A model generated the notes under the pieces. The model worked only from the letters and a program-made list of their open reading frames with translations, did no database searches and had not been told where the DNA came from. Positions 16,693-24,804 of a stretch of DNA of 64,000 nucleotides are shown piece after piece. Within the stretch, counting starts at the first letter, position 1. Each line of letters opens with the position of its first letter. This DNA comes from JBCBSP01 sp964550935 (GTDB taxonomy: Bacteria > Pseudomonadota > Alphaproteobacteria > Caulobacterales > Maricaulaceae): contig CAZKBB010000001.1 of the NCBI GenBank assembly GCA_964550935.1, forward strand, positions 1 to 64,000. The letters are read 5' to 3'. The position numbers and the translations under genes are program-made.

Positions 16693-18003
16693 ATGACCGA
16701 TCTGTTTCAGGCCGCAGGGATGGAGGCGGGCGCGCCGCGCCCTCTGGCCGACCGGCTGCGCCCTCAATCCCTCGCCGAGGTCGTCGGCCAGGACCATGTG
16801 CTCGGCCAGAGCGCGCCGCTCGGGCGCATGGTGGGGCAGGGGCGCTTATCCTCGATCATCCTCTGGGGGCCGCCGGGCGTCGGCAAGACGACGATCGCGC
16901 GCCTGCTCGCCGACGGGGCCGGGCTGGAGTTCGACGCGATCTCGGCGGTGTTCTCCGGCGTGGCGGATCTGAAAAAGGCGTTCGACCGGGCGCGCGCCCG
17001 CCGCGCCTCGGGTCAGGGCACGCTCCTTTTCGTGGATGAGATTCACCGCTTCAATCGCGCCCAGCAGGACGGCTTCCTGCCCGTGGTGGAGGAGGGGGTG
17101 GTCACGCTTGTCGGCGCGACCACGGAGAACCCGAGCTTCGAGCTGAACGCCGCGCTGCTCTCGCGTTGCCAGGTCATGGTCCTGAAGCGCCTCTCCGCAG
17201 AGGCGCTGGAGCGGCTGCTCGCCCGCGCCGAAGCGCTTGAAGACAAGGAGCTGCCGCTCGACGCCGATGCGCGCGAGGGGCTTATCGCCATGGCCGACGG
17301 GGACGGGCGGTATCTGTTGAACCTCGCCGAGGAGTTGTTCTCGCTCCAGCCGGAGACGCCGCTGGCGCCGGGCGATCTCGCCGCGATCCTGCAGCGCCGC
17401 GCGCCGGTCTACGACAAGGATCGCGAGGAGCACTACAACCTCATCTCCGCGCTGCACAAAAGCGTGCGCGGATCGGATCCGGACGCCGCGCTTTACTGGC
17501 TCGCGCGCATGCTCGCAGGCGGCGAAGAGCCGCTTTATCTCGCCCGACGCATCGTGCGCATGGCCAACGAGGATATCGGCCTGGCCGATCCCACCGCCAT
17601 CCACGCCGCCTTGGCCGCGAAAGAGACCTACGACTTTCTGGGCAGCCCGGAGGGCGAGCTGGCGCTCGCGCAGGCGGTGGTTCATCTCGCCTGCGCGCCG
17701 AAGTCGAACGCGGTCTATCGCGGCTGGAAGGCCGCGATGCGCTCGGCGAAAGAGACCGGCTCGCTCATGCCGCCCAAGCACATCCTCAACGCCCCGACCA
17801 AGCTGATGAAGGGCGAGGGCTATGGAAAGGGCTATGAGTACGACCACGAGTCACACGGCGGCGTCTCCGGCCAGGACTATTTCCCCGACGAGATGAGTGA
17901 GCGCCCGGTCTTTTACGAGCCCACCGACCGCGGACGCGAACAAGCCATCAAGGAGCGGCTCGACCGGTTTCGGGCGCTGCGGGCGGGCCGGCGAGGCGGT
18001 TAG
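16693..18003 (+). CDS. rarA: Replication-associated recombination protein A (RarA/MgsA)
   Basis: RarA is a clamp-loader-like AAA+ ATPase acting at stalled replication forks. The 436-residue protein has PLADRLRPQSLAEVVGQDHV, Walker A GPPGVGKTT at about residue 58, Walker B LLFVDEIHRFN, sensor TTENPSFELN, and the RarA C-terminal region (YLARRIVRMANEDIGLADP). Length is normal. It is 71 bp after the protease gene, and crcB follows. Confidence 0.93.
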   Translation: MTDLFQAAGMEAGAPRPLADRLRPQSLAEVVGQDHVLGQSAPLGRMVGQGRLSSIILWGPPGVGKTTIARLLADGAGLEFDAISAVFSGVADLKKAFDRARARRASGQGTLLFVDEIHRFNRAQQDGFLPVVEEGVVTLVGATTENPSFELNAALLSRCQVMVLKRLSAEALERLLARAEALEDKELPLDADAREGLIAMADGDGRYLLNLAEELFSLQPETPLAPGDLAAILQRRAPVYDKDREEHYNLISALHKSVRGSDPDAALYWLARMLAGGEEPLYLARRIVRMANEDIGLADPTAIHAALAAKETYDFLGSPEGELALAQAVVHLACAPKSNAVYRGWKAAMRSAKETGSLMPPKHILNAPTKLMKGEGYGKGYEYDHESHGGVSGQDYFPDEMSERPVFYEPTDRGREQAIKERLDRFRALRAGRRGG

Positions 18004-18047
18004 CCGCCCTTGCCCTGAGGCCCTTGCGCGCCTATCGCTCTGCGGCG

Positions 18048-18434
18048 ATGAACCATCTCCTTCTCATTGCGGTCGGCGGGGCTCTGGGCGCTGTTGCGCG
18101 GCATCTGGTGAGCCAGGCGGGGCTGCGCCTCATCGGGCCTGAGCTGCCCTATGGCACGTTCGCGGTGAACATCGCCGGCTCGTTCCTGATCGGCGCGCTG
18201 GTGGGCTGGCTCGCGCTCGCCTACCGGCCTGACGCGACCGAGCTGCGCTATGGGCTGGGCGCGGGTTTCTTAGGCGGGTTCACGACGATGAGCGCGTTCG
18301 CGCTGGATCTCGTCATCATGATCGAGCGCAAGCAGATCCTCACCGCGTCCGCCTACGCCGTCGGCACGGTGGCGCTGTCAGTGCTGGCCGTGATGGCGGG
18401 CATGGTGGTGATGCGCCGGATGATGGGCGCATGA
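18048..18434 (+). CDS. crcB: Fluoride channel CrcB/Fluc
   Basis: Fluc dimers export fluoride across the inner membrane. The 128-residue protein has four hydrophobic helices, GTFAVNIAGSFLIGALVGW and GAGFLGGFTTMSAFALD, the conserved pore and Na+-site segments. The ATG at 18048 is preferred to an upstream TTG at 18024 because it gives the usual N-terminus. Only 44 bp separate it from rarA, so a fluoride riboswitch does not fit there. It overlaps the next gene by 4 bp. Confidence 0.92.
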   Translation: MNHLLLIAVGGALGAVARHLVSQAGLRLIGPELPYGTFAVNIAGSFLIGALVGWLALAYRPDATELRYGLGAGFLGGFTTMSAFALDLVIMIERKQILTASAYAVGTVALSVLAVMAGMVVMRRMMGA

Positions 18435-19411
18435 GCGGGGTTCAGCATATCGACGTCACCGCCGACGAGGCGGATTCGCGCCTCGACCGCTGGTTCAAGA
18501 AGCGCTTTCCCCACGTGCCCCACGGCATGGTCGCCAAGCTGTTGCGCAAGGGTCAGATCCGCGTCGACGGCGGTCGGGCCAAGGGCGATCAACGCCTGGA
18601 GGCCGGCCAGACCGTCCGTGTCCCGCCTCTGCCCGAGCCCGAGGCGGTCCAGGAGAGCCCGCCCCTGTCGGCCGAGGACGCCGCCTACGCCCGCTCGCTG
18701 GTGATCCACGAGGACCGCGAGATCATCGCCTTCAACAAGCCCCATGGCCTCGCCGTGCAGGGCGGCTCCAAGATCACGCGCCACATGGACCGCTTGCTGG
18801 ACGCCTTCGGCAAGGGCGATCAGCGACCGCGCCTGGTCCATCGCCTCGACAAGGATACTTCCGGGCTTCTGGTGGTCGCCAAGACCGCGCAGGGCGCAAA
18901 GCGCCTGTCGCGCCTGTTCCAGACGCGCGACGTGAAGAAGACCTACTGGTCGGTGTGCCTCGGCGCCCCGAACCCGCGCGCCGGCGAGATCAAGGGCTTC
19001 ATGAGGAAGGCCGGCGGACCGGACGGCGAGCGCATGGTCGCCGCGCGCCACGGCGAGGAGGGGGCTCAGCACGCGCTGACCCGCTACGCCGTCGCCGACG
19101 CGGCCGGTCAGCGCGCCAGCTGGGTGGTCCTGCGCCCTGAGACAGGCCGTACGCACCAGCTGCGCGTGCACATGGCCGCGCTGGGCCACGCCATCCTCGG
19201 CGACGGCAAGTATATGTGCGGCATCCCCGCGCCGAACGATCTCTCCCACAGGCTGCATCTTCACGCCCGCAAGGTGGAGATCCCGCGCGCGGGCGGCGGC
19301 GCGCTGCTGGTGCTGGAAGCCGAGCTTCCGCGCCACATGAAGGAGACCTTCGCCAGCCTCGGCTTCGATGCGCGCGATGATCTGACCCTCGTCGAGGAGG
19401 CGCTGGAATGA
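18431..19411 (+). CDS. rluC: RluC-type 23S rRNA pseudouridine synthase
   Basis: The enzyme isomerises uridines in 23S rRNA. The 326-residue protein has an N-terminal S4 RNA-binding domain (ADSRLDRWFKKRFP, LLRKGQIRVDGGR) and the RluA-family catalytic motif LVHRLDKDTSGLLVVAKT with the essential Asp. S4 domain, length and motif fit RluC better than RluA. It is in an ATGA-coupled chain with crcB, the HAD gene and the ATP12 gene. Confidence 0.88.
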   Translation: MSGVQHIDVTADEADSRLDRWFKKRFPHVPHGMVAKLLRKGQIRVDGGRAKGDQRLEAGQTVRVPPLPEPEAVQESPPLSAEDAAYARSLVIHEDREIIAFNKPHGLAVQGGSKITRHMDRLLDAFGKGDQRPRLVHRLDKDTSGLLVVAKTAQGAKRLSRLFQTRDVKKTYWSVCLGAPNPRAGEIKGFMRKAGGPDGERMVAARHGEEGAQHALTRYAVADAAGQRASWVVLRPETGRTHQLRVHMAALGHAILGDGKYMCGIPAPNDLSHRLHLHARKVEIPRAGGGALLVLEAELPRHMKETFASLGFDARDDLTLVEEALE

Positions 19412-20103
19412 GCGCGGGGCTGAAGCTCGCCGTCTTCGACATCGACGGCACGATCGTGGATTCGCGCGAGGTGATCCGGCGCGCGATGAACACCGCGTTC
19501 CGCCGTGCAGGGCTCGGCGGCATCGACTATGACCGCGCGCGCACCATCGTCGGGCTGGAGCTTACCGAGGGGCTGAAGCGGCTCGCGCCGCCGGACTACT
19601 CCCACGAGCGCTTGAGCCGGCTTGCCGGGCTCTACAAGCAGGCTTTCGTCGAGCAGCGCGCCGAGCCGGGCTTTAAAGAACCGCTCTATGACGGCGCGCG
19701 CGAGACCATTGAGCGCCTGGCCGATGACGGCTGGCTTCTGGGCGTGGCCACGGGCAAGGCGCGGCGCGGGCTCGACATCGTCTTCACCCATCACGGGCTC
19801 CACAGCTATTTCCAGACCTTCCAGACCGTCGACGGCGGGCCCGGCAAGCCCCATCCGCGCATGGTGCTCGACGCCATGGGCGAGACCGGCGCGCCGCCTG
19901 AGGAAACCGTGATGATCGGGGACACCAGCTTCGACATGACCATGGCGCGCGAGGCCAAGGCCGCGGCGCTGGGCGTGACCTGGGGTTTTCACACCCCAGA
20001 TGAGATCCAGTCCGGGGGCGCGCATTCGCTCCATGACGATTACGCCTGCCTGAACCGCGCGCTCGACGCGTTCGCCCGGCGGGTTGATGGAGACGCCGCA
20101 TGA
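19408..20103 (+). CDS. HAD-family hydrolase (phosphoglycolate phosphatase-like)
   Basis: The 231-residue protein has HAD motif I FDIDGTIVDS (catalytic Asp pair), motif II around GVATGKARRG and motif III/IV GDTSFDMTMAREAKA. The helical cap between motifs I and II places it in subfamily IA with Gph-like phosphatases. The substrate is not predictable. Its position immediately after the RluC-type gene is common in alphaproteobacteria. Confidence 0.85.
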   Translation: MSAGLKLAVFDIDGTIVDSREVIRRAMNTAFRRAGLGGIDYDRARTIVGLELTEGLKRLAPPDYSHERLSRLAGLYKQAFVEQRAEPGFKEPLYDGARETIERLADDGWLLGVATGKARRGLDIVFTHHGLHSYFQTFQTVDGGPGKPHPRMVLDAMGETGAPPEETVMIGDTSFDMTMAREAKAAALGVTWGFHTPDEIQSGGAHSLHDDYACLNRALDAFARRVDGDAA

Positions 20104-20837
20104 GTTCGAAAGCCAAGGCTCAGAACCGCGAGCTGCCCAAGCGCTTCTACGAGGCCGCAAGCGCCGCGCCGGACGAGCGCGGCTATGGGGTGCGCCTGGA
20201 CGGACGCGTGGTGAAGACGCCTGCGCGCCAGGCCTTAAGCGCGCCGACGGCCGAACTCGCCGAGGCGATCGCGAAGGAGTGGGAGGATCAGCGCGAGGTG
20301 ATCGATCCCTTCACCATGCCGCTGACGCGCCTGGCGCACGTGGCCATCGACCGGATCGGAGATCTGCGCGACCAGGCCGCCGACGAGGTGGTGCGCTTCG
20401 CCACTACAGACGCGCTTTGCTATCGCGCTGAGGACCCAGATCTAGAGCGCCGCCAGCGCGCGCAGTGGGACCCTTGGCTCGACTGGGCGCGCAACGCGCT
20501 CGACGCGCCGCTTCAGACGACGACCAGCATCAACCCCGCCGCCCAGCCGGAAGCGAGCCTCGATGCGTTGCGCCGGCGCTCGCTCGCGCTCGACGACTGG
20601 CGGCTGACCGGGCTGGTCTCGGCCGCGCCGCTTCTGTCCTCGGCGGTGCTCGCCTTCGCGCTTCTGGAGGCTGAAGGCGACGCGCAAACCCTGTTCGAGG
20701 TCTCGCGCCTTGAAGAGCGCATGCAGCAGGAGCGCTGGGGCGAGGACGCCGAGGCGGCTGAGGCGGCGGCGAACAAGCGCCGCGACCTGAAGGCCACCGA
20801 ACGCCTGTTCCGCCTGCTCGACGCGGCTGAGGCCTGA
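20100..20837 (+). CDS. ATP12-family F1-ATPase assembly chaperone
   Basis: ATP12 proteins bind the F1 alpha subunit during ATP synthase assembly. They are typical of alphaproteobacteria and mitochondria. The 245-residue product has KRFYEAASAAPDERGYGVRL, LDGRVVKTPARQALSAPT and EWEDQREVIDPFTMPLTRLA, the family signature, then a helical C-terminal half. It overlaps the HAD gene by 4 bp. Confidence 0.88.
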   Translation: MSSKAKAQNRELPKRFYEAASAAPDERGYGVRLDGRVVKTPARQALSAPTAELAEAIAKEWEDQREVIDPFTMPLTRLAHVAIDRIGDLRDQAADEVVRFATTDALCYRAEDPDLERRQRAQWDPWLDWARNALDAPLQTTTSINPAAQPEASLDALRRRSLALDDWRLTGLVSAAPLLSSAVLAFALLEAEGDAQTLFEVSRLEERMQQERWGEDAEAAEAAANKRRDLKATERLFRLLDAAEA

Positions 20838-20885
20838 CCGGGCAAGGGTTTGGCGCGGCGAAGGTTTGCCGCTGCCGCGCGGACG

Positions 20886-20899
20886 GTGCTAGCTAGCAC
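20886..20899. promoter_or_regulatory. 14-bp perfect palindrome upstream of pccB
   Basis: GTGCTAGCTAGCAC is perfectly self-complementary and ends 32 bp before the pccB start. A dimeric regulator site is a reasonable guess, but no regulator gene is adjacent and no clear promoter boxes frame it. Confidence 0.35.
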
Positions 20900-20931
20900 G
20901 CGACAGTGATCCGCCAGGGAGCCCGCGCGCC

Positions 20932-22464
20932 ATGAAGCACGTCCTCGATCAGCTCGAAGCCAAGCGCGAGGCCGCGCGCGCCGGCGGCGGCGAGAAGCGC
21001 ATCGCCGCCCAGCACGAAAAGGGCAAGCTCTCCGCGCGCGAGCGCCTGGAGGTCCTGCTCGACGAGGGCTCGTTCGAAGAGTTCGACATGTTCGTCGAGC
21101 ACCAATGCGCCGAGTTCGGCATGGCCGACAAGAAGATCCCCGGCGACGGCGTGATCACCGGCTCCGGCTCCATCAACGGGCGCCTGGTCTACGTGTTCGC
21201 GAAGGATTTCACCGTGTTCGGCGGCTCGCTTTCGCTCGCCCACGCGCGCAAGATCTGCAAGGTGCAGGACGCGGCGCTGAAGAACGGCGCGCCGATCATC
21301 GGCCTGTTCGACGCCGGCGGGGCGCGCATCCAGGAAGGCGTTGATGCGCTGGGCGGCTACGCCGAGATCTTCCAGCGCAACACCATCGCGTCTGGCGTCA
21401 TCCCCCAGATCAGCGTCATTATGGGCCCGTGCGCGGGCGGAGACGTGTACTCGCCGGCCATCACCGACTTCATCTTCATGGTGAAGGACACCGCCTACAT
21501 GTACGTCACCGGCCCGGACGTGGTGAAGACCGTCACCAACGAGGTCGTCACCCACGAGGAGCTCGGCGGCGCCAGCGTGCACGCGAAGAAGTCCGGCGTC
21601 GCCGACGGCGCGTTCGACAACGATATCGAGGCGCTGGTGCAGGTGCGCCGCCTCATCGACTTCCTGCCCGCCTCTAACCGCGCGCCCGCGCCGGTGCGCG
21701 AGGTCTACGACGATCCGCGCCGCGCCGAGCCCAGCCTTGATACGCTCGTGCCGCCCAACCCGAACAAGCCCTACGACATCAAGGAGCTGATCGAGAAGGT
21801 CGCCGATGAGCGCGATTTCTACGAGATCGCGCCGGACTACGCGAAGAACATCGTGGTCGGCTTCGGCCGGCTCGACGGTCAGCCCGTGGGGTTTGTGGCG
21901 AACCAGCCCATGGCGCTCGCCGGCGTGCTGGACATCGACGCCTCGAAGAAGGCCGCGCGCTTCGTGCGCTTCTGCGACGCCTTCGGCATTCCCATCGTGA
22001 CGTTCGTGGACGTGCCGGGCTTCCTGCCGGGCACGAACCAGGAGTATGGCGGCCTCATCAAGCACGGCGCGAAGCTTCTGTTCGCCTACGCCGAGGCGAC
22101 GGTCCCGAAGCTCACCGTGATCACGCGCAAGGCCTATGGCGGCGCCTACGACGTCATGGCGTCGAAACACCTGCGCGGGGACATGAACTACGCCTGGCCC
22201 ACCGCAGAGATCGCCGTGATGGGCCCCAAGGGCGCCGCGGAGATCATCTTCCGCAAGGATCTCGGCGACGAAGAGAAGATGGCCGAGCACGTGAAGGAAT
22301 ACGAAGACCGCTTCGCCAACCCCTTTGTCGCCGCCTCACGCGGCTATCTTGATGACGTCATCCAGCCGCGCAACACGCGATGGCGCTTGATCCGCGCCCT
22401 GCGCACTCTCGCCGACAAGCAGCTCGAGAACCCCTGGAAGAAGCACGATAATATTCCGTTGTGA
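20932..22464 (+). CDS. pccB: Propionyl-CoA carboxylase beta (carboxyltransferase) subunit
   Basis: PccB transfers the carboxyl group from biotin to propionyl-CoA, making methylmalonyl-CoA. The 510-residue protein has the two crotonase-like carboxyltransferase halves: GKLSARERLEVLLDEGSFEE, GLFDAGGARIQEGVDALGGY and IMGPCAGGDVYSPAITDF in the first, FVDVPGFLPGTNQEYGG and TRKAYGGAYDVMASKHLRGD in the second. Length and motifs match PccB. The matching biotin subunit is encoded 8 kb away at 30336. Confidence 0.94.
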   Translation: MKHVLDQLEAKREAARAGGGEKRIAAQHEKGKLSARERLEVLLDEGSFEEFDMFVEHQCAEFGMADKKIPGDGVITGSGSINGRLVYVFAKDFTVFGGSLSLAHARKICKVQDAALKNGAPIIGLFDAGGARIQEGVDALGGYAEIFQRNTIASGVIPQISVIMGPCAGGDVYSPAITDFIFMVKDTAYMYVTGPDVVKTVTNEVVTHEELGGASVHAKKSGVADGAFDNDIEALVQVRRLIDFLPASNRAPAPVREVYDDPRRAEPSLDTLVPPNPNKPYDIKELIEKVADERDFYEIAPDYAKNIVVGFGRLDGQPVGFVANQPMALAGVLDIDASKKAARFVRFCDAFGIPIVTFVDVPGFLPGTNQEYGGLIKHGAKLLFAYAEATVPKLTVITRKAYGGAYDVMASKHLRGDMNYAWPTAEIAVMGPKGAAEIIFRKDLGDEEKMAEHVKEYEDRFANPFVAASRGYLDDVIQPRNTRWRLIRALRTLADKQLENPWKKHDNIPL

Positions 22465-22470
22465 GCGAGC

Positions 22471-22830
22471 TTAACGGGTTGATGCGACGCCAAGATCGTT
22501 GCGAAACGCGGCTTTCATAAGTTCTTCCGCCTCTGCCCTCGCAGATGACTTGCGCTCGCTTTCAAAAAGCATATCAACCGCATCGCGAACGCTTTTAGGG
22601 GCGACGAGCTCGCAACGAAACCGCCAATATTCAGCCTCTATCGAAGCCACTTTAGTTTGTTCCGCGGCTGCCCTTCTATATGCTTTAAGCAGGCCGATGT
22701 AGGCTTCCTTCCCTTCATTGTAGCTCAGTTGCCTTTTAGACGCACGGGCAGACAAAAAAGACTGGACCATTGTTGTAATTATTGAACCTAGCCCGAATGC
22801 GGCTAGCAAAGAGGCAGCTTCGGGGCCCAC
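22471..22830 (-). CDS. Small membrane-anchored protein of unknown function, third gene of a TA operon
   Basis: A GTG start at 22830 has an ideal GAGGAG six bases upstream and gives 119 residues. The N-terminus is hydrophobic (PEAASLLAAFGLGSIITTMV, one membrane helix). The rest is helical and charged, with AYIGLLKAYRRAAAEQTK and VAPKSVRDAVDMLFESE. I do not recognise the family. It follows the YoeB gene by 26 bp on the same strand. Its base composition is clearly lower in GC than its neighbours, which suggests transfer together with the toxin-antitoxin genes. Confidence 0.65.
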   Translation of the reverse strand: MGPEAASLLAAFGLGSIITTMVQSFLSARASKRQLSYNEGKEAYIGLLKAYRRAAAEQTKVASIEAEYWRFRCELVAPKSVRDAVDMLFESERKSSARAEAEELMKAAFRNDLGVASTR

Positions 22831-22856
22831 ATTGTTCTCCTCGATTTTTCTATCCC

Positions 22857-23123
22857 TTAGTAGTGGAACCGGCACTGCGCGATTTGGACGCGCGTGACAT
22901 TTGTCTCGCCGACGATGCGATAGACGAGGCGGTGCTCTCCATCGATTCGGCGCGACCACCAGCCTGAGAGATCGCCCTTCAGGGGTTCCGGCTTTCCAAT
23001 GCCGTCGAACGGGCTCCGGCGGACGTCCTCGAGCAGCTTGATCAGTCGGCGCAGCAGGCGCGGTTCGTTGCGCGCAAGCCATTGAAGGTCCTCGAAGGCT
23101 TGCGGCGTGAACTCTAGGTTCAC
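22857..23123 (-). CDS. yoeB: YoeB/Txe-family mRNA interferase toxin
   Basis: YoeB toxins cut mRNA at the ribosomal A site. The 88-residue protein matches the family along its length: GKPEPLKGDLSGWWSRRI, then GEHRLVYRIVGE and IAQCRFHY at the end. The catalytic Glu46, Arg58/59 and penultimate His87 are all present, so it looks active. It lies 10 bp after the antitoxin gene, in the usual antitoxin-first order on the minus strand. Confidence 0.9.
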   Translation of the reverse strand: MNLEFTPQAFEDLQWLARNEPRLLRRLIKLLEDVRRSPFDGIGKPEPLKGDLSGWWSRRIDGEHRLVYRIVGETNVTRVQIAQCRFHY

Positions 23124-23133
23124 CGCCGGCCGC

Positions 23134-23424
23134 TCAAGCCTGATCGCCGGTGAGGGCGGCGAGGTCGGCAGGCGTCAGGGCGCGCGTTTCGCCCGTTTCG
23201 GCCGCATCGATCGCGGCGCGCAGCCGACGCGCGTTCGCCGGGCTGCGCAGGAGATGCTGGGTCTCCTGGATCGACTCCCACTCCGACAGGGACACCATCA
23301 CAACAGGCTCGCCGGACCGGCGCGTGATCACCGCCGCCGCCTTGTCGTTCGTCACCCGCTCCATCAGCTCGCGCAGACGTTTGCGGGCCTCCGAGACGGA
23401 CAGAATGGTGTCACCGTTCGTCAT
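23134..23424 (-). CDS. yefM: YefM/Phd-family antitoxin
   Basis: The antitoxin neutralises the adjacent YoeB and normally represses the operon. The 96-residue product has ILSVSEARKRLRELMERVTN and ITRRSGEPVVMVSLSEWESI, the Phd/YefM DNA-binding fold, and a helical toxin-binding C-terminus. The ATG at 23424 is chosen. The frame is open far upstream, but that part overlaps the promoter of the divergent gene and has no family similarity. Confidence 0.88.
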   Translation of the reverse strand: MTNGDTILSVSEARKRLRELMERVTNDKAAAVITRRSGEPVVMVSLSEWESIQETQHLLRSPANARRLRAAIDAAETGETRALTPADLAALTGDQA

Positions 23425-23566
23425 GAGGGCATCGTACGTCCATTCGAACGCTAGCTCAATTCGTCCTTGTAGCACCCCGCCCCAATCCGGTTTTCCGTGA
23501 CCATTGCGCCAGCTTCGGTTAGACGGAGGGCCTTGGTTCAACCGACTTGGAAGTGGGGTGCGTGCG

Positions 23567-24565
23567 ATGAAATCGATCTGGATGAGCGCTGCGGCGGCCG
23601 GCGTGCTGGCTCTGGCGGCGTGCGCCGAGCCGGTGGCCGACGAGGCCGAAACGAGCGATGCGGAGATGGCGGCCGAAGCGGGCGCTGGCGAAGCGGAAGG
23701 CGCCTCTGAGGAGGCAATGTCTGACGGCGCCGACGCCGAGATGGACGACGCCGAGATGGACTCCGGCGAGACGGACTCCGGCGAGGCCGAGACCGCCGCG
23801 CTGCCGGACCAGCCTGATGCGCGTCTGGACGCCGTTTTGGCGGCTGAGCGCCGGGCCGAGGACCGCGCCCGCGACGCGTTCCGCAATCCGGAAGAGACGC
23901 TGGAGTTCTTCGGGGTTCAGCCGGACATGACCGTGGTCGAGGCTCTGCCCGGCGGCGGCTGGTATTCGCGCGTGATCCTGCCCTACCTCAATGAGGAGGG
24001 CGAGTATTTCGCCATGACCTATCCCATGGACGTGCTGGCCGAAATCTTCGGCGAGAGCTTCGAGGGCGAGCGCCGCGAGCAGGCCGCGGCCTGGGAGCAG
24101 ACCTTCCCGGTCCGCGCGGCCGAGTGGGGCGGCGAGGTCGATCGCGCCTTCCGCTTCGGCGCGGTCCCGGCCGAGGCCGAAGGGGCCGCGGACATGGTCC
24201 TGTATATCCGCGCGCTGCATAACATGGCCCGCACCGGCCGGCTCGACGTGGCGGCGGCTGACGCGTTCACCCTGCTGGCGCCGGGCGGCGTCGCGGGCGT
24301 GGTTCAGCACCGCGCCCCGGCCGATGAAACCGATGAGCGCGCCGACGGCTCGCGCGGCTATCTGCGCGAAGCCGACGTGATCGCCGCGTTCGAAGCGGCC
24401 GGCTTCACGCTGGAGGAAAGCGTGGAGATCAACGCCAATCCGGCCGATGCTGCGGACTATGATCGCGGTGTGTGGATGCTCGCCCCGACGCTCGGCGGCG
24501 GCGAGGAGATGGCCGAGATCGGCGAAAGCGACCGCATGACGCTGCGCTTCCGCAAGCCGGAATAG
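23567..24565 (+). CDS. Putative lipoprotein with class I SAM-methyltransferase fold
   Basis: The 332-residue protein begins with a lipoprotein signal (MKSIWMSAAAAGVLALAACA, predicted lipidated Cys19). A linker of about 60 residues rich in Asp, Glu, Ala, Ser and Met follows (about 20-80). A Rossmann-like methyltransferase domain with VVEALPGGGWYSR occupies 105-330. SAM is normally absent outside the cytosol, so either the domain has another role or the export prediction is wrong. Related secreted proteins of this kind occur in marine alphaproteobacteria; their function is unknown. Confidence 0.75.
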   Translation: MKSIWMSAAAAGVLALAACAEPVADEAETSDAEMAAEAGAGEAEGASEEAMSDGADAEMDDAEMDSGETDSGEAETAALPDQPDARLDAVLAAERRAEDRARDAFRNPEETLEFFGVQPDMTVVEALPGGGWYSRVILPYLNEEGEYFAMTYPMDVLAEIFGESFEGERREQAAAWEQTFPVRAAEWGGEVDRAFRFGAVPAEAEGAADMVLYIRALHNMARTGRLDVAAADAFTLLAPGGVAGVVQHRAPADETDERADGSRGYLREADVIAAFEAAGFTLEESVEINANPADAADYDRGVWMLAPTLGGGEEMAEIGESDRMTLRFRKPE

Positions 24566-24587
24566 CGCCCAGGCCACTTCCCAACTG

Positions 24588-24621
24588 AAAGGACCGTCCC
24601 GGCGCTCCGGGGCGGGCCTTT
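24588..24621 (+). terminator. Terminator-like hairpin after the lipoprotein gene
   Basis: AAAGGACCGTCCCGG and CCGGGGCGGGCCTTT form a 15-bp stem with one mismatch and one wobble around a CGCT loop, beginning 22 bp after the stop codon. The stem's own TTT is the only U-rich part. Confidence 0.5.
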
Positions 24622-24719
24622 CCACATCCAGGCTGTGGACAAATCCGCCAACTCAGCGCTTTTCGCACCTGCGGCGCCTTGAGGGGCTGGGCGTATTGGG
24701 GTTAATGTATGTTACGAGA

Positions 24720-24741
24720 ACGGCGTTTCCAGAAACGTCGT
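24720..24741. promoter_or_regulatory. Near-perfect 22-bp inverted repeat, candidate TetR operator
   Basis: ACGGCGTTTC and GAAACGTCGT flank a 2-bp centre; nine of ten arm positions pair. It lies 63 bp upstream of the TetR-type regulator gene at 24805, where an autoregulatory operator would be expected. Binding by that regulator is inferred. Confidence 0.5.
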
Positions 24742-24804
24742 GCCTGTGCTTTTCGGCCGATCGCTGTTGGCCGTCATACAGTTTTTCTTTTGTGAGGTTG
24801 ATAC

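Noticed and set aside
18004..18047. Possible fluoride riboswitch before crcB
   Set aside because: Only 44 bp separate crcB from rarA, too short for the aptamer, and no pseudoknot motif is seen.
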